From: JAPLKX01 sp035530195
Lineage (GTDB): Bacteria > Hydrogenedentota > Hydrogenedentia > Hydrogenedentales > SLHB01
Assembly: GCA_035530195.1 (NCBI GenBank)
Contig: DATKVG010000058.1
Location: 1-5,260 of the forward strand
DNA: 5,260 nt
Direction: 5' to 3'
The translations under genes were made by a program, and so were the position numbers. The notes under the pieces were generated by a model, which did no database searches, was not told the origin of the DNA, and saw nothing but the letters and a program-made list of their open reading frames with translations. This document shows positions 1 through 4,501 of this stretch, in pieces. The stretch's first letter is position 1. Every line of letters starts with the position of its first letter.

Positions 1-1
1 C

Positions 2-208
2 ACGCACGCCGCCGCCTACCTCTGGGGCGACAAACTCTCGGGCCTCGTCGGCAAATGGCAATCCCTGCAACGCGAAGCCCTCGGCCGGGCCATGCTCACG
101 CATCTCGCCCACCCCGCGCTCGGCGGCCTACCCGATGCCGCGCGGTCGTTGGATGAAAACGTCTCACGGATGAAGGAGTTAAACGAGCAATGCCGGAACG
201 CACGTTAA
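2..208 (+). CDS. 3' end of unidentified gene, probable operon partner of the GTPase
   Basis: An open frame enters from the left edge and ends at TAA 206-208, giving the last 68 residues of a protein whose start lies outside the window. It is rich in Leu, Ala, Arg and Glu and looks mainly alpha-helical, with a segment reading LVGKWQSLQREALGRAML followed by a polar tail ending in NEQCRNAR. No motif identifies it. It overlaps the next gene by 19 bases in a different frame, which is typical of translationally coupled genes in one operon. Bacterial dynamin-like GTPases are often encoded as adjacent pairs, so a partner GTPase or a helical accessory protein is a reasonable guess, but this is inference from the neighbour only. 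Codon use is GC-rich at third positions, like the downstream gene, which supports real coding. Confidence 0.7.
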   Translation, partial: THAAAYLWGDKLSGLVGKWQSLQREALGRAMLTHLAHPALGGLPDAARSLDENVSRMKELNEQCRNAR

Positions 209-1827
209 AAGACCTCATCAACAGGCTTCATGATCTGGACGAAGAAGGCGCGGCATGGCGGCCGTTCGAGAACGCGATGCCGGAGCTGCGCGAGCGCCTC
301 GCCGATCTCGACGCGCAATGGCGTCGTCTGCCCGCACCGCTGGTGGTCGTATTGGTCGGCGGCACAGGCGTGGGGAAATCGACCTTGCTCAACGCACTCG
401 CGGGCAGCGCCATCGCCACGTGTGGCGATGAGCGGCCAACCACGGAGACGCCCACGGTATATCTCCCGCCGGGCGCGGCACGGCCCTTCGGGCCTGCGGA
501 CTACGTTGAGAGTCCCGCACTGCATGAACTCGTGTTGATCGACACGCCCGACACGGATTCGATCAAGACCGAACACCGCGCGCTCGTCGAAACCTTGCTG
601 AGCCACGCGGACGTCATTCTCTTCTGCGCGACCCAGGAGAAGTACAAAGACGAAAAGAGTCTCCGCCTCCTCCGGCCGATTCGAGGCGAGCGCACGATCG
701 TATGCGTGCAAACGCACGCCGATGAGGAACAGGATATCCGCGAGGATTGGTTGAACACGCTCGAACAAGAAGGCTTTGCGGTCGAGTCCTGTTTTCGCAT
801 CAGCGCCACGGCGGCCTTTGCCCGCGCGGGAGATGGTTTTGAGTTCGCCGATCTCGAACGCTATCTCAAAGAGAAACTCCCGCCCGAACGAAGAAGCATC
901 AAGGAACGCAACCTTGCCGGCGCTATCCAGGGCACCCTCGACACGCTCGATGCACAACTCGAAGGCAAAGACGCCGACCTCAACGCGCTGCACGAACGCC
1001 TGGCCGGGCTTGAACTGGAGATCGCCGATTCGACCCTCGCCGAACTACGCCGCCGCGTACTCGACGCACCGCCGGTATGGATCACCGCACTGGCCGACGC
1101 CGTAAGCGAACGCGCCTTCGGTCTTGTCGGAACGCTCTACCGCGTGCTCCACTGGACCCGGATGGCGCCGGGCAAGATCATCGGTTCCCTATCGCCCGCC
1201 GGACTGCTTCGCTCCGCCACGGCGCGCGGCGACGCCACCGGCGTATCCGCGAAATGGGCCGGCGCGAGCGAAGATTTCCTCGGGGTTCTAGCGGATCGTT
1301 TTGGCAAGGAACACGCCGAAGCCAGCGCGTACCTCGCGCGCAGCGGTTTTCACGCCCCCGGATTCGCCGACTGGAAAGACAACTACATCGGAGAACTGCG
1401 CCGGCGTCTCGACACCTACCTAAGCCCGCTGCAACAACGTCTCGAACGCTGGGCACGCGCCCTCAGTTACGGGCTCGCCCTCCTCGAACTGGCATGGCTC
1501 GCCCCATTCCTCATCACCGTCGGCGGCCCGATCATCCGCCACTACTGGAACACGTTCGCCCATTGGCAACAAGGCGTCCCACCCGAAGGCTTCTACCTCG
1601 AACAAACCCTCGCCCTCTTCGCCACCGTCATATTCGTCGAACTCATCTTCTTCACCTACCTAGTCCGTTCCGCAGGCCGAAGGTTGCGAAAGCGTTGCCT
1701 ACGCGACATCGAAGGAGGATTGAAAGACGCCGGCTTCGGCTTCGAAAAAGAACGCGCCGAGATCCAACTGATCATCGAGCAGATCCAAACCGTCGCGTCA
1801 CTGCGCCGAGAGTCCGAGAACTTGTGA
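190..1827 (+). CDS. Membrane-anchored dynamin-like GTPase
   Basis: A 545-residue P-loop GTPase. Seen in the sequence: a short helical N-terminus (1-48); a hydrophobic strand running into G1, GGTGVGKS (57-64); a Thr-rich switch I candidate around RPTTETPT (82-89); G3 as DTPD (118-121), where Asp replaces the usual Gly; a weak G4, THAD (175-178), in place of N/TKxD; and a G5-like SAT (205-207). Residues 235-290 are charged and look coiled-coil. A helical stretch follows, then two hydrophobic segments at about 426-449 and 472-492, separated by a ~22-residue polar loop, and a basic, helical C-terminus. A GTPase head with a helical stalk and a membrane hairpin fits the bacterial dynamin-like/large GTPase class, which acts in membrane remodelling or stress protection. 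The exact role is not predictable. The ATG at 190 lies inside the preceding gene, after an AAGGAG (174-179), a good ribosome site. Transcription must start upstream of the window. Confidence 0.85.
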   Translation: MPERTLKDLINRLHDLDEEGAAWRPFENAMPELRERLADLDAQWRRLPAPLVVVLVGGTGVGKSTLLNALAGSAIATCGDERPTTETPTVYLPPGAARPFGPADYVESPALHELVLIDTPDTDSIKTEHRALVETLLSHADVILFCATQEKYKDEKSLRLLRPIRGERTIVCVQTHADEEQDIREDWLNTLEQEGFAVESCFRISATAAFARAGDGFEFADLERYLKEKLPPERRSIKERNLAGAIQGTLDTLDAQLEGKDADLNALHERLAGLELEIADSTLAELRRRVLDAPPVWITALADAVSERAFGLVGTLYRVLHWTRMAPGKIIGSLSPAGLLRSATARGDATGVSAKWAGASEDFLGVLADRFGKEHAEASAYLARSGFHAPGFADWKDNYIGELRRRLDTYLSPLQQRLERWARALSYGLALLELAWLAPFLITVGGPIIRHYWNTFAHWQQGVPPEGFYLEQTLALFATVIFVELIFFTYLVRSAGRRLRKRCLRDIEGGLKDAGFGFEKERAEIQLIIEQIQTVASLRRESENL

Positions 1828-1845
1828 ACAAATACAAGAAACGCG

Positions 1846-1865
1846 TCATTCTCGCGAAAGAATGA
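1846..1865. repeat. Small hairpin after the GTPase stop codon
   Basis: TCATTCT (1846-1852) and AGAATGA (1859-1865) form a perfect 7-bp stem around the loop CGCGAA, 18 bases after the GTPase stop. No T-run follows, so it is not a convincing intrinsic terminator, although it might slow polymerase or protect the mRNA end. From memory, the left side (CGTCATTCTCGCGAAAG) resembles the start of a dispersed motif common in bacterial genomes (CGTCATTCCCGCGAAAGCGGG type), so it may be a truncated copy. That resemblance was not checked. Confidence 0.4.
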
Positions 1866-1870
1866 TTACG

Positions 1871-1878
1871 AACCCGAA
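1871..1878. repeat. Left copy of 8-bp target-site duplication
   Basis: AACCCGAA directly abuts the left terminal repeat of the element and is identical to 2043-2050. With the two copies touching the ends of matched terminal repeats, chance is unlikely. Confidence 0.7.
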
Positions 1879-1887
1879 GTAACCATT

Positions 1888-1907
1888 CAGTCACGGGAGT
1901 GTGACTG
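1888..1907. repeat. Short hairpin inside the MITE
   Basis: CAGTCAC (1888-1894) and GTGACTG (1901-1907) form a perfect 7-bp stem around the loop GGGAGT. It overlaps the inner end of the left terminal repeat and abuts the outer edge of the 34-bp inverted-repeat arm, so the element would fold as two stacked hairpins in single-stranded form. Confidence 0.6.
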
Positions 1908-2005
1908 TTTGGAGTGCGGCGGCAACGACGCCGCTTTTCCTCCGCTTCCATCGAGGACTTCACACAATTCCAGGAAAAGCGGCGTCGTTGCCGTCGCACT
2001 CCAAA
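1908..2005. repeat. 34-bp near-perfect inverted repeat inside the MITE
   Basis: The left arm is 1908-1941 and the right arm 1972-2005. The right arm's reverse complement matches the left at 33 of 34 positions (GGCGG versus GACGG). A 30-base spacer lies between. The arms start TTTGGAGTGCGG and contain CAACGACGCCGC. As RNA or single-stranded DNA this would be a very stable hairpin. From memory the arm resembles a sequence dispersed in planctomycete-like genomes, so it may be an older repeat carried by the transposable element. No T-tract follows on either strand, so it is not a standard terminator. Confidence 0.85.
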
Positions 2006-2042
2006 TGGATTCCGCGGGTGCCATCGATAACTGAACGGTTAC

Positions 2043-2050
2043 AACCCGAA
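2043..2050. repeat. Right copy of 8-bp target-site duplication
   Basis: AACCCGAA directly follows the right terminal repeat ending GGTTAC and repeats the 8 bases before the left end (1871-1878). Confidence 0.7.
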
Positions 2051-2061
2051 AAGAATCTTCC

Positions 2062-2092
2062 TTGACATTAGGGGTAGGCGTGTGGGTATAGT
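2062..2092 (+). promoter_or_regulatory. Sigma70-type promoter
   Basis: A perfect -35 hexamer TTGACA (2062-2067) and a near-consensus -10 TATAGT (2087-2092) are separated by 19 bases, slightly longer than the ideal 17. Transcription would start near 2098-2100, about 590 bases ahead of the first good start codon on this strand (2690). An inverted repeat, ACGTCT (2093-2098) with AGACGT (2118-2123), straddles the expected start and could be an operator or part of a leader stem. The promoter lies 12 bases outside the MITE's right duplication, so the element did not supply it. Confidence 0.6.
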
Positions 2093-2340
2093 ACGTCTAA
2101 CGAAGTAGTCTGTAAAAAGACGTGCTAAGTAGTTGGGGCACGTTCACGGTGGCTGCACGTAGGAAGCCACCCGGCGTGGTTAACACGGTTCGAACAGCGG
2201 GTGTAGTTTGCCGTTGCGGAAGTGGGCGCGATGGTGTCTCACGCAAAAACGGTAAGACGCAGTTCACGTCTCATCTCTTTCGCTCTGTCCCTGAATCTTT
2301 GTGGCGGAGCTTCATTGCCACGAACGCAGCAAGGCACGAA

Positions 2341-2654
2341 GGATAACCCGGGGGGAATGCCACGCGCCGCTTCGCCTATGCCGCACTTCCATTTCGACAC
2401 CCGTCAGGGGCCAAGCACCAGGGCTATGGCCGTCACCCCGAGGGCAGTGACCGTCACCCCGAGGGCTGTCACCGTCACCCCGAGGGCTGTCACCGTCATG
2501 CTGAGGGGAGTAGCCGTCATGCCGAGGGGAGTAGCCGTCATGCCGAGGGCTGTCGCCGTCACGCCGAAGCGAGTCGCCGTCATGCCGAGGGGAGTCGCCG
2601 TCTCGCCGAGGGCCATTTGGCTCATTCCAGACACGCAGAAGCACGGATAACCCG
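2341..2654. repeat. 10-bp direct repeats flanking the minisatellite block
   Basis: GGATAACCCG occurs at 2341-2350 and again at 2645-2654, 304 bases apart. The sequence before each is also similar (GGCACGAA versus GAAGCAC). The pair brackets the whole repeat-bearing block, so the block may have entered or expanded between duplicated flanks. A chance 10-mer match cannot be excluded. Confidence 0.4.
2430..2618. repeat. 21-bp tandem repeat array (about nine units)
   Basis: Nine consecutive 21-base units, each starting CCGTC: 2430, 2451, 2472, 2493, 2514, 2535, 2556, 2577 and a decayed last unit at 2598. Units 1-3 share CACCCCGAGGGC; units 4-6 and 8 share CATGC(C/T)GAGGG; unit 7 differs (CACGCCGAAGCG). 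Because 21 is a multiple of three, open frames run through it on both strands, including heptads such as AVMPRGV on plus and SPRHDGD on minus, which look translational but follow from the period. The grouping of variants suggests growth by local duplication. The core resembles dispersed CGTCATGCTGAG-type intergenic repeats I know from other bacteria. Confidence 0.85.
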
Positions 2655-2674
2655 TATGAGACAAACAACTTATC

Positions 2675-2682
2675 GAGGAGGT
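2675..2682 (+). promoter_or_regulatory. Strong Shine-Dalgarno site for the first paralog
   Basis: GAGGAGGT is a near-perfect anti-16S complement, 7 bases before the ATG at 2690. It fixes the start and indicates strong translation, in contrast to the weak AAGGA (3461-3465) before the second paralog. Confidence 0.85.
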
Positions 2683-2689
2683 AGACACA

Positions 2690-3361
2690 ATGGCTGATTA
2701 TATTCCAGGAGATGAGGCAGGAAAGATTCACTGGCTGGGCGTCTTCGCGCCATGGATCGGCGCCAACGGCGCGACCCATGGATTTTCACCCGCTGAGATC
2801 ACCGATTTTGTCGCGACGGCTGCGCTGGCTCCGGTGGAGGTCGATAACTACCTGAACGCGCAGGCCGCTGCCCGCACTGCGCTTGCCACCAAGCACACCG
2901 CCATCAACACGGCCATCGAACAGGCCCGCGACTTCGCACAGCGGCTACAGAACGACCCCAACACGACCGACGCCGACCGCGCCGCGGCAGGCATCACCAT
3001 CCGCGACACCGAACCGACGAAGTCCGACGAGAATGACATCTTGACGACCCCGGCGCCGCTCCTCAAGCTCAATTTCAGCGTACGACGCCAAGTCACCATC
3101 CATTGGGGGCCGAACCCAGGCGACGAGCGCCACAACGGACGCCCCGCCGGAACCATCGGCTGCGAAGTCCAGGCCGCCCTCGGCGGTATCCCGACGGACG
3201 AGTCGCTGTGGGTCCCGTTCGACGTCGACACCCAATCCCCTCTGATCCACGTCGTCGACGAGACCACGCCCAAAACGTACGCCTACCGCGCACGCTACGT
3301 CAGCAAAAGACTCAAGCACGGACCCTTCGGCGATCCCGCCGTATGCACCGTCACCGTGTAG
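2690..3361 (+). CDS. Uncharacterised FN3-like protein, paralog A
   Basis: A 223-residue protein with no signal peptide or membrane segment. It opens with MADYIP and a Trp-rich helix (HWLGVFAPWIG, 14-24). Residues 35-88 are helical and Ala-rich with conserved Lys and Arg. A linker, TDADRAAAGITIRDT (93-107), leads through a variable stretch (108-116) to a beta-rich C-terminal domain (about 118-223) with VTIHWG, GTIGCEV (154-160), YAYRARYV (197-204) and GPFGDP (211-216). The last part resembles the F and G strands of a fibronectin type III fold. From memory, this layout (DYIP start, helical half, 'DADR..G...RDT' linker, 'GCE' and 'GPxSD' in a beta domain) belongs to an uncharacterised family of ~210-220 residues seen in varied environmental bacteria. 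Function is unknown; binding or structural roles are plausible. It is preceded by a strong SD and probably expressed from the promoter at 2062-2092. Confidence 0.88.
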   Translation: MADYIPGDEAGKIHWLGVFAPWIGANGATHGFSPAEITDFVATAALAPVEVDNYLNAQAAARTALATKHTAINTAIEQARDFAQRLQNDPNTTDADRAAAGITIRDTEPTKSDENDILTTPAPLLKLNFSVRRQVTIHWGPNPGDERHNGRPAGTIGCEVQAALGGIPTDESLWVPFDVDTQSPLIHVVDETTPKTYAYRARYVSKRLKHGPFGDPAVCTVTV

Positions 3362-3394
3362 GCTGTGAGAATGAGGCAAGAATCTGTCCGCAAT

Positions 3395-3442
3395 GTAGAA
3401 GCGGCTTCCAGCCGCTTCGATGCGGCAAGATGCCGCATCTAC
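3395..3442. repeat. Double-hairpin (cruciform) REP-like element
   Basis: Two perfect, touching hairpins: GAAGCGGCT (3398-3406), loop TCC, AGCCGCTTC (3410-3418); then GATGCGGCA (3419-3427), loop AGA, TGCCGCATC (3431-3439). Outer GTA (3395-3397) and TAC (3440-3442) close the whole into a three-way junction. It fills the 114-base gap between the paralogs and resembles REP-type intergenic palindromes, which are often dispersed and mobilised by a distant transposase. It may stabilise the upstream mRNA or set the relative expression of the two paralogs. No T-run follows, so readthrough to the second gene is likely. Confidence 0.82.
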
Positions 3443-3475
3443 GTGGGTGCCTCCTCGCGCAAGGAACAATAGACA

Positions 3476-4159
3476 ATGCCTGACTACATTCCAAGCAAGG
3501 AAACCGCCCGGATCCGGTGGCTGTGGAACTTGATGGTGTGGCTGGCCGACAACGGCGCCGTCAACGGCCTGTCGCACGGCTTCACCATCGAGGAGATTTG
3601 TGAGTTCTACTTTACGGTCTTCCAGGCGAAGTTGGCCGCCGACAACAGCGTGGCCCAGCAGGCCGCCGTACGCGCCGCGCTCGTCACCAAGAACACCGCC
3701 GTCCACACGGCCATCGTAGAAGCCCGCGACTTCGCACAGCGGCTACAGAACGACCCCAACACCACCGACGCCGACCGCGCCGCGGCAGGCATCACCATCC
3801 GCGACACCACCAGAACGCCCGAGGCCCTCGACGACATCTTGACGACCCCGGCGCCGCTCCTCAAGCTCAATTTCAGCGTACGCCGCCAAGTCAGCGTCCA
3901 TTGGGGGCCGAACCCAGGCGACGAGCGCCACAACGGACGGCCCGCCGGAACCATCGGCTGCGAGGTCCAGGCCGCCCGCGGCGGCATCCCGACGGACGAG
4001 TCCCTGTGGATCCCCTTCGATGTCGACACCCAATCCCCTCTGATCCACGTAGTAGACGAAACCACATCAACAACCTACGCCTACCGCGCCCGATACGTCA
4101 GCAAAAAACTAAAGCACGGCCCATTCAGCGACCCAGCAATCTGCACCGTAAGCGTGTGA
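3476..4159 (+). CDS. Uncharacterised FN3-like protein, paralog B
   Basis: A 227-residue tandem paralog of the gene at 2690. It starts MPDYIP and keeps the same layout: Trp-rich first helix (RWLWNLMVWLADNG), helical Ala-rich half, RDT linker and FN3-like end with GTIGCEV (158-164) and GPFSDP (215-220). From residue 83 onward, 128 of 145 positions match paralog A, and much of the difference falls in one linker patch (RTPEALD versus PTKSDEN). The first 82 residues match only loosely and carry a small insertion (GLSHGF). The ATG at 3476 has a weak SD (AAGGA, 3461-3465), so translation is probably lower than for paralog A. No signal peptide or membrane segment is visible. The gene is probably co-transcribed with paralog A across the double-hairpin repeat. 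Function is unknown; two paralogs with different heads on one shared domain suggest different partners. Confidence 0.88.
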   Translation: MPDYIPSKETARIRWLWNLMVWLADNGAVNGLSHGFTIEEICEFYFTVFQAKLAADNSVAQQAAVRAALVTKNTAVHTAIVEARDFAQRLQNDPNTTDADRAAAGITIRDTTRTPEALDDILTTPAPLLKLNFSVRRQVSVHWGPNPGDERHNGRPAGTIGCEVQAARGGIPTDESLWIPFDVDTQSPLIHVVDETTSTTYAYRARYVSKKLKHGPFSDPAICTVSV

Positions 4160-4174
4160 GAGCGTAAGAAAACG

Positions 4175-4252
4175 AACATGGATGGACAGGAGGATAAGCA
4201 GGATATGAAGAGATGCAAGGAAATAATCCTGCAAATCCTGTCCATCCATGTT
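4175..4252. repeat. Imperfect long inverted repeat downstream of paralog B
   Basis: AACATGGATGGACAGGA (4175-4191) and its exact reverse complement TCCTGTCCATCCATGTT (4236-4252) form a 17-bp stem. A second, inner stem pairs GCAGGAT (4198-4204) with ATCCTGC (4226-4232). From memory, 'ATCCTG..AATCCTGTCCATCCATGTT' is a dispersed intergenic repeat known in many unrelated bacterial genomes. No T-run follows on the plus strand. On the minus strand the hairpin runs into CGTTTTCTT, so a weak minus-strand terminator is conceivable, but there is no minus-strand gene for it to serve. Confidence 0.82.
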
Positions 4253-4278
4253 AAGAAGAAGAAAGAGGGGGTGACAGA

Positions 4279-4401
4279 ATGACGCGCCACCTCGCTGCCG
4301 TCCACGAAGGAAAAGGCAACATCGAACTCGAATATCGAGTAGCAGCCGTCAACGCTGCCGGAACGAGCGTCACAAGCAATACGGTGGTGGCGGCGCCATA
4401 G
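4279..4401 (+). CDS. Small ORF encoding the tail of an FN3 domain (possible gene remnant)
   Basis: A 40-residue ORF from ATG 4279 to TAG 4401. It has a purine-rich AGAGGGGG (4264-4271) ahead of it, so translation is possible. After a charged start (MTRHLAAVHEGKGNIELE) it reads YRVAAVNAAGTSVTSNTVV, which is the classic end of a fibronectin type III domain: the Tyr-containing F strand, an 'AVN.AG.S..S' turn and the G strand. A full FN3 domain needs about 90 residues, and the frame upstream is closed by TAA at 4252 inside the inverted repeat, so only the last two strands remain. It most likely is the 3' remnant of a larger FN3 gene, cut where the repeat now lies. It could be a real microprotein, though a two-strand fragment is unlikely to fold alone. 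It is not a copy of the paralogs' own ends. Confidence 0.5.
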   Translation: MTRHLAAVHEGKGNIELEYRVAAVNAAGTSVTSNTVVAAP

Positions 4402-4501
4402 GCACGGGATGAAAGAACGTGAATAGGAAAAGGGACTGATGTAATGCCGCGATTTCCAAAACGGGAAACGGTTGAGGAATACCGAATTGAGGAGAGATAA
4501 A
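4402..4501. other. Gap between FN3 remnant and protease precursor
   Basis: About 100 bases of lower GC with no clear promoter hexamers, no hairpin terminator and no repeat that I can see. It contains the Shine-Dalgarno site for the GTG at 4502 and a trivial 18-codon ORF (4444-4500) judged to be chance. The protease precursor is therefore either transcribed from upstream or uses a promoter I do not recognise. Confidence 0.4.
4489..4495 (+). promoter_or_regulatory. Shine-Dalgarno site fixing a GTG start
   Basis: GAGGAGA lies 6 bases before GTG 4502. No ATG occurs in that frame between the upstream stop at 4442-4444 and a plausible signal peptide, so this site decides the start of the protease precursor. 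Confidence 0.8.

Larger units (their letters stand above)
1879..2042. mobile_element. MITE-like non-autonomous transposon, possibly IS66-type ends
   Basis: A 164-bp element bounded by 13-bp terminal inverted repeats: GTAACCATTCAGT (1879-1891) and ACTGAACGGTTAC (2030-2042), 12 of 13 positions matching. It is flanked directly by identical 8-bp copies of AACCCGAA at 1871-1878 and 2043-2050, as expected of a target-site duplication. It encodes nothing. Inside are a short hairpin (1888-1907) and a 34-bp inverted repeat (1908-1941 with 1972-2005). Known of families: IS66-family ends typically begin GTAA and produce 8-bp duplications, so an IS66 transposase acting in trans is the best guess. IS256 and ISL3 elements also give 8-9 bp duplications. 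The element sits between the GTPase stop and the promoter at 2062 without breaking a recognisable gene. The single TIR mismatch and intact duplication suggest a fairly recent insertion. Confidence 0.72.
2099..2689 (+). other. Long untranslated leader or intergenic region
   Basis: This stretch lies between the predicted transcription start and the SD-preceded ATG at 2690 and holds no convincing gene. The first 250 bases contain several possible stems: GGTGGCT (2148-2154) with AGCCACC (2165-2171), supported by outer CACG/CGTG; TTGCG with CGCAA and CCG with CGG around 2212-2252; AGACG with CGTCT around 2256-2272; and GTGGC with GCCAC around 2301-2321. The second part is the 21-bp minisatellite. 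I compared it by eye with RNase P RNA, SRP RNA, tmRNA, tRNA and the c-di-GMP-I riboswitch and saw no match. It might be a structured regulatory leader or only repeat-laden spacer; covariation would be needed to decide. Confidence 0.35.

Noticed and set aside
1077..1865. 262-codon ORF in another frame of the GTPase gene
   Set aside because: Arg/Pro/His-rich product typical of an out-of-frame reading of GC-rich coding DNA, fully covered by a gene with clear motifs.
2180..2210. tRNA T-arm-like GGTTCGAA
   Set aside because: The flanking bases do not form a T-stem and no acceptor, D or anticodon arm can be drawn around it.
2122..2346. 74-codon plus-strand ORF in the leader
   Set aside because: No ribosome site, no recognisable protein pattern and mixed codon use.
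2430..2618. CRISPR array
   Set aside because: Units are contiguous 21-mers with no unique spacers, and no cas genes are present.
2222..2650. 142-codon plus-strand ORF through the minisatellite (alternative ATG at 2231)
   Set aside because: The frame stays open mainly because the 21-base period is a multiple of three. The product is a low-complexity AVMPRGV-type repeat, the ribosome site is weak, and the part before the array resembles no protein I know.
2312..2779. Minus-strand ORF with SPRHDGD-like heptads
   Set aside because: Mirror effect of the tandem repeat. It also overlaps the well-supported start and ribosome site of the gene at 2690.
4175..4252. Intrinsic terminator for the paralog pair
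   Set aside because: The stem is strong but is followed by TAAGAAGAA rather than a T-run, and its sequence looks like a dispersed repeat.
4444..4500. 18-codon ORF directly before the protease precursor
   Set aside because: Very short, with no good ribosome site and no sequence hallmark. Its stop merely falls next to the Shine-Dalgarno site.
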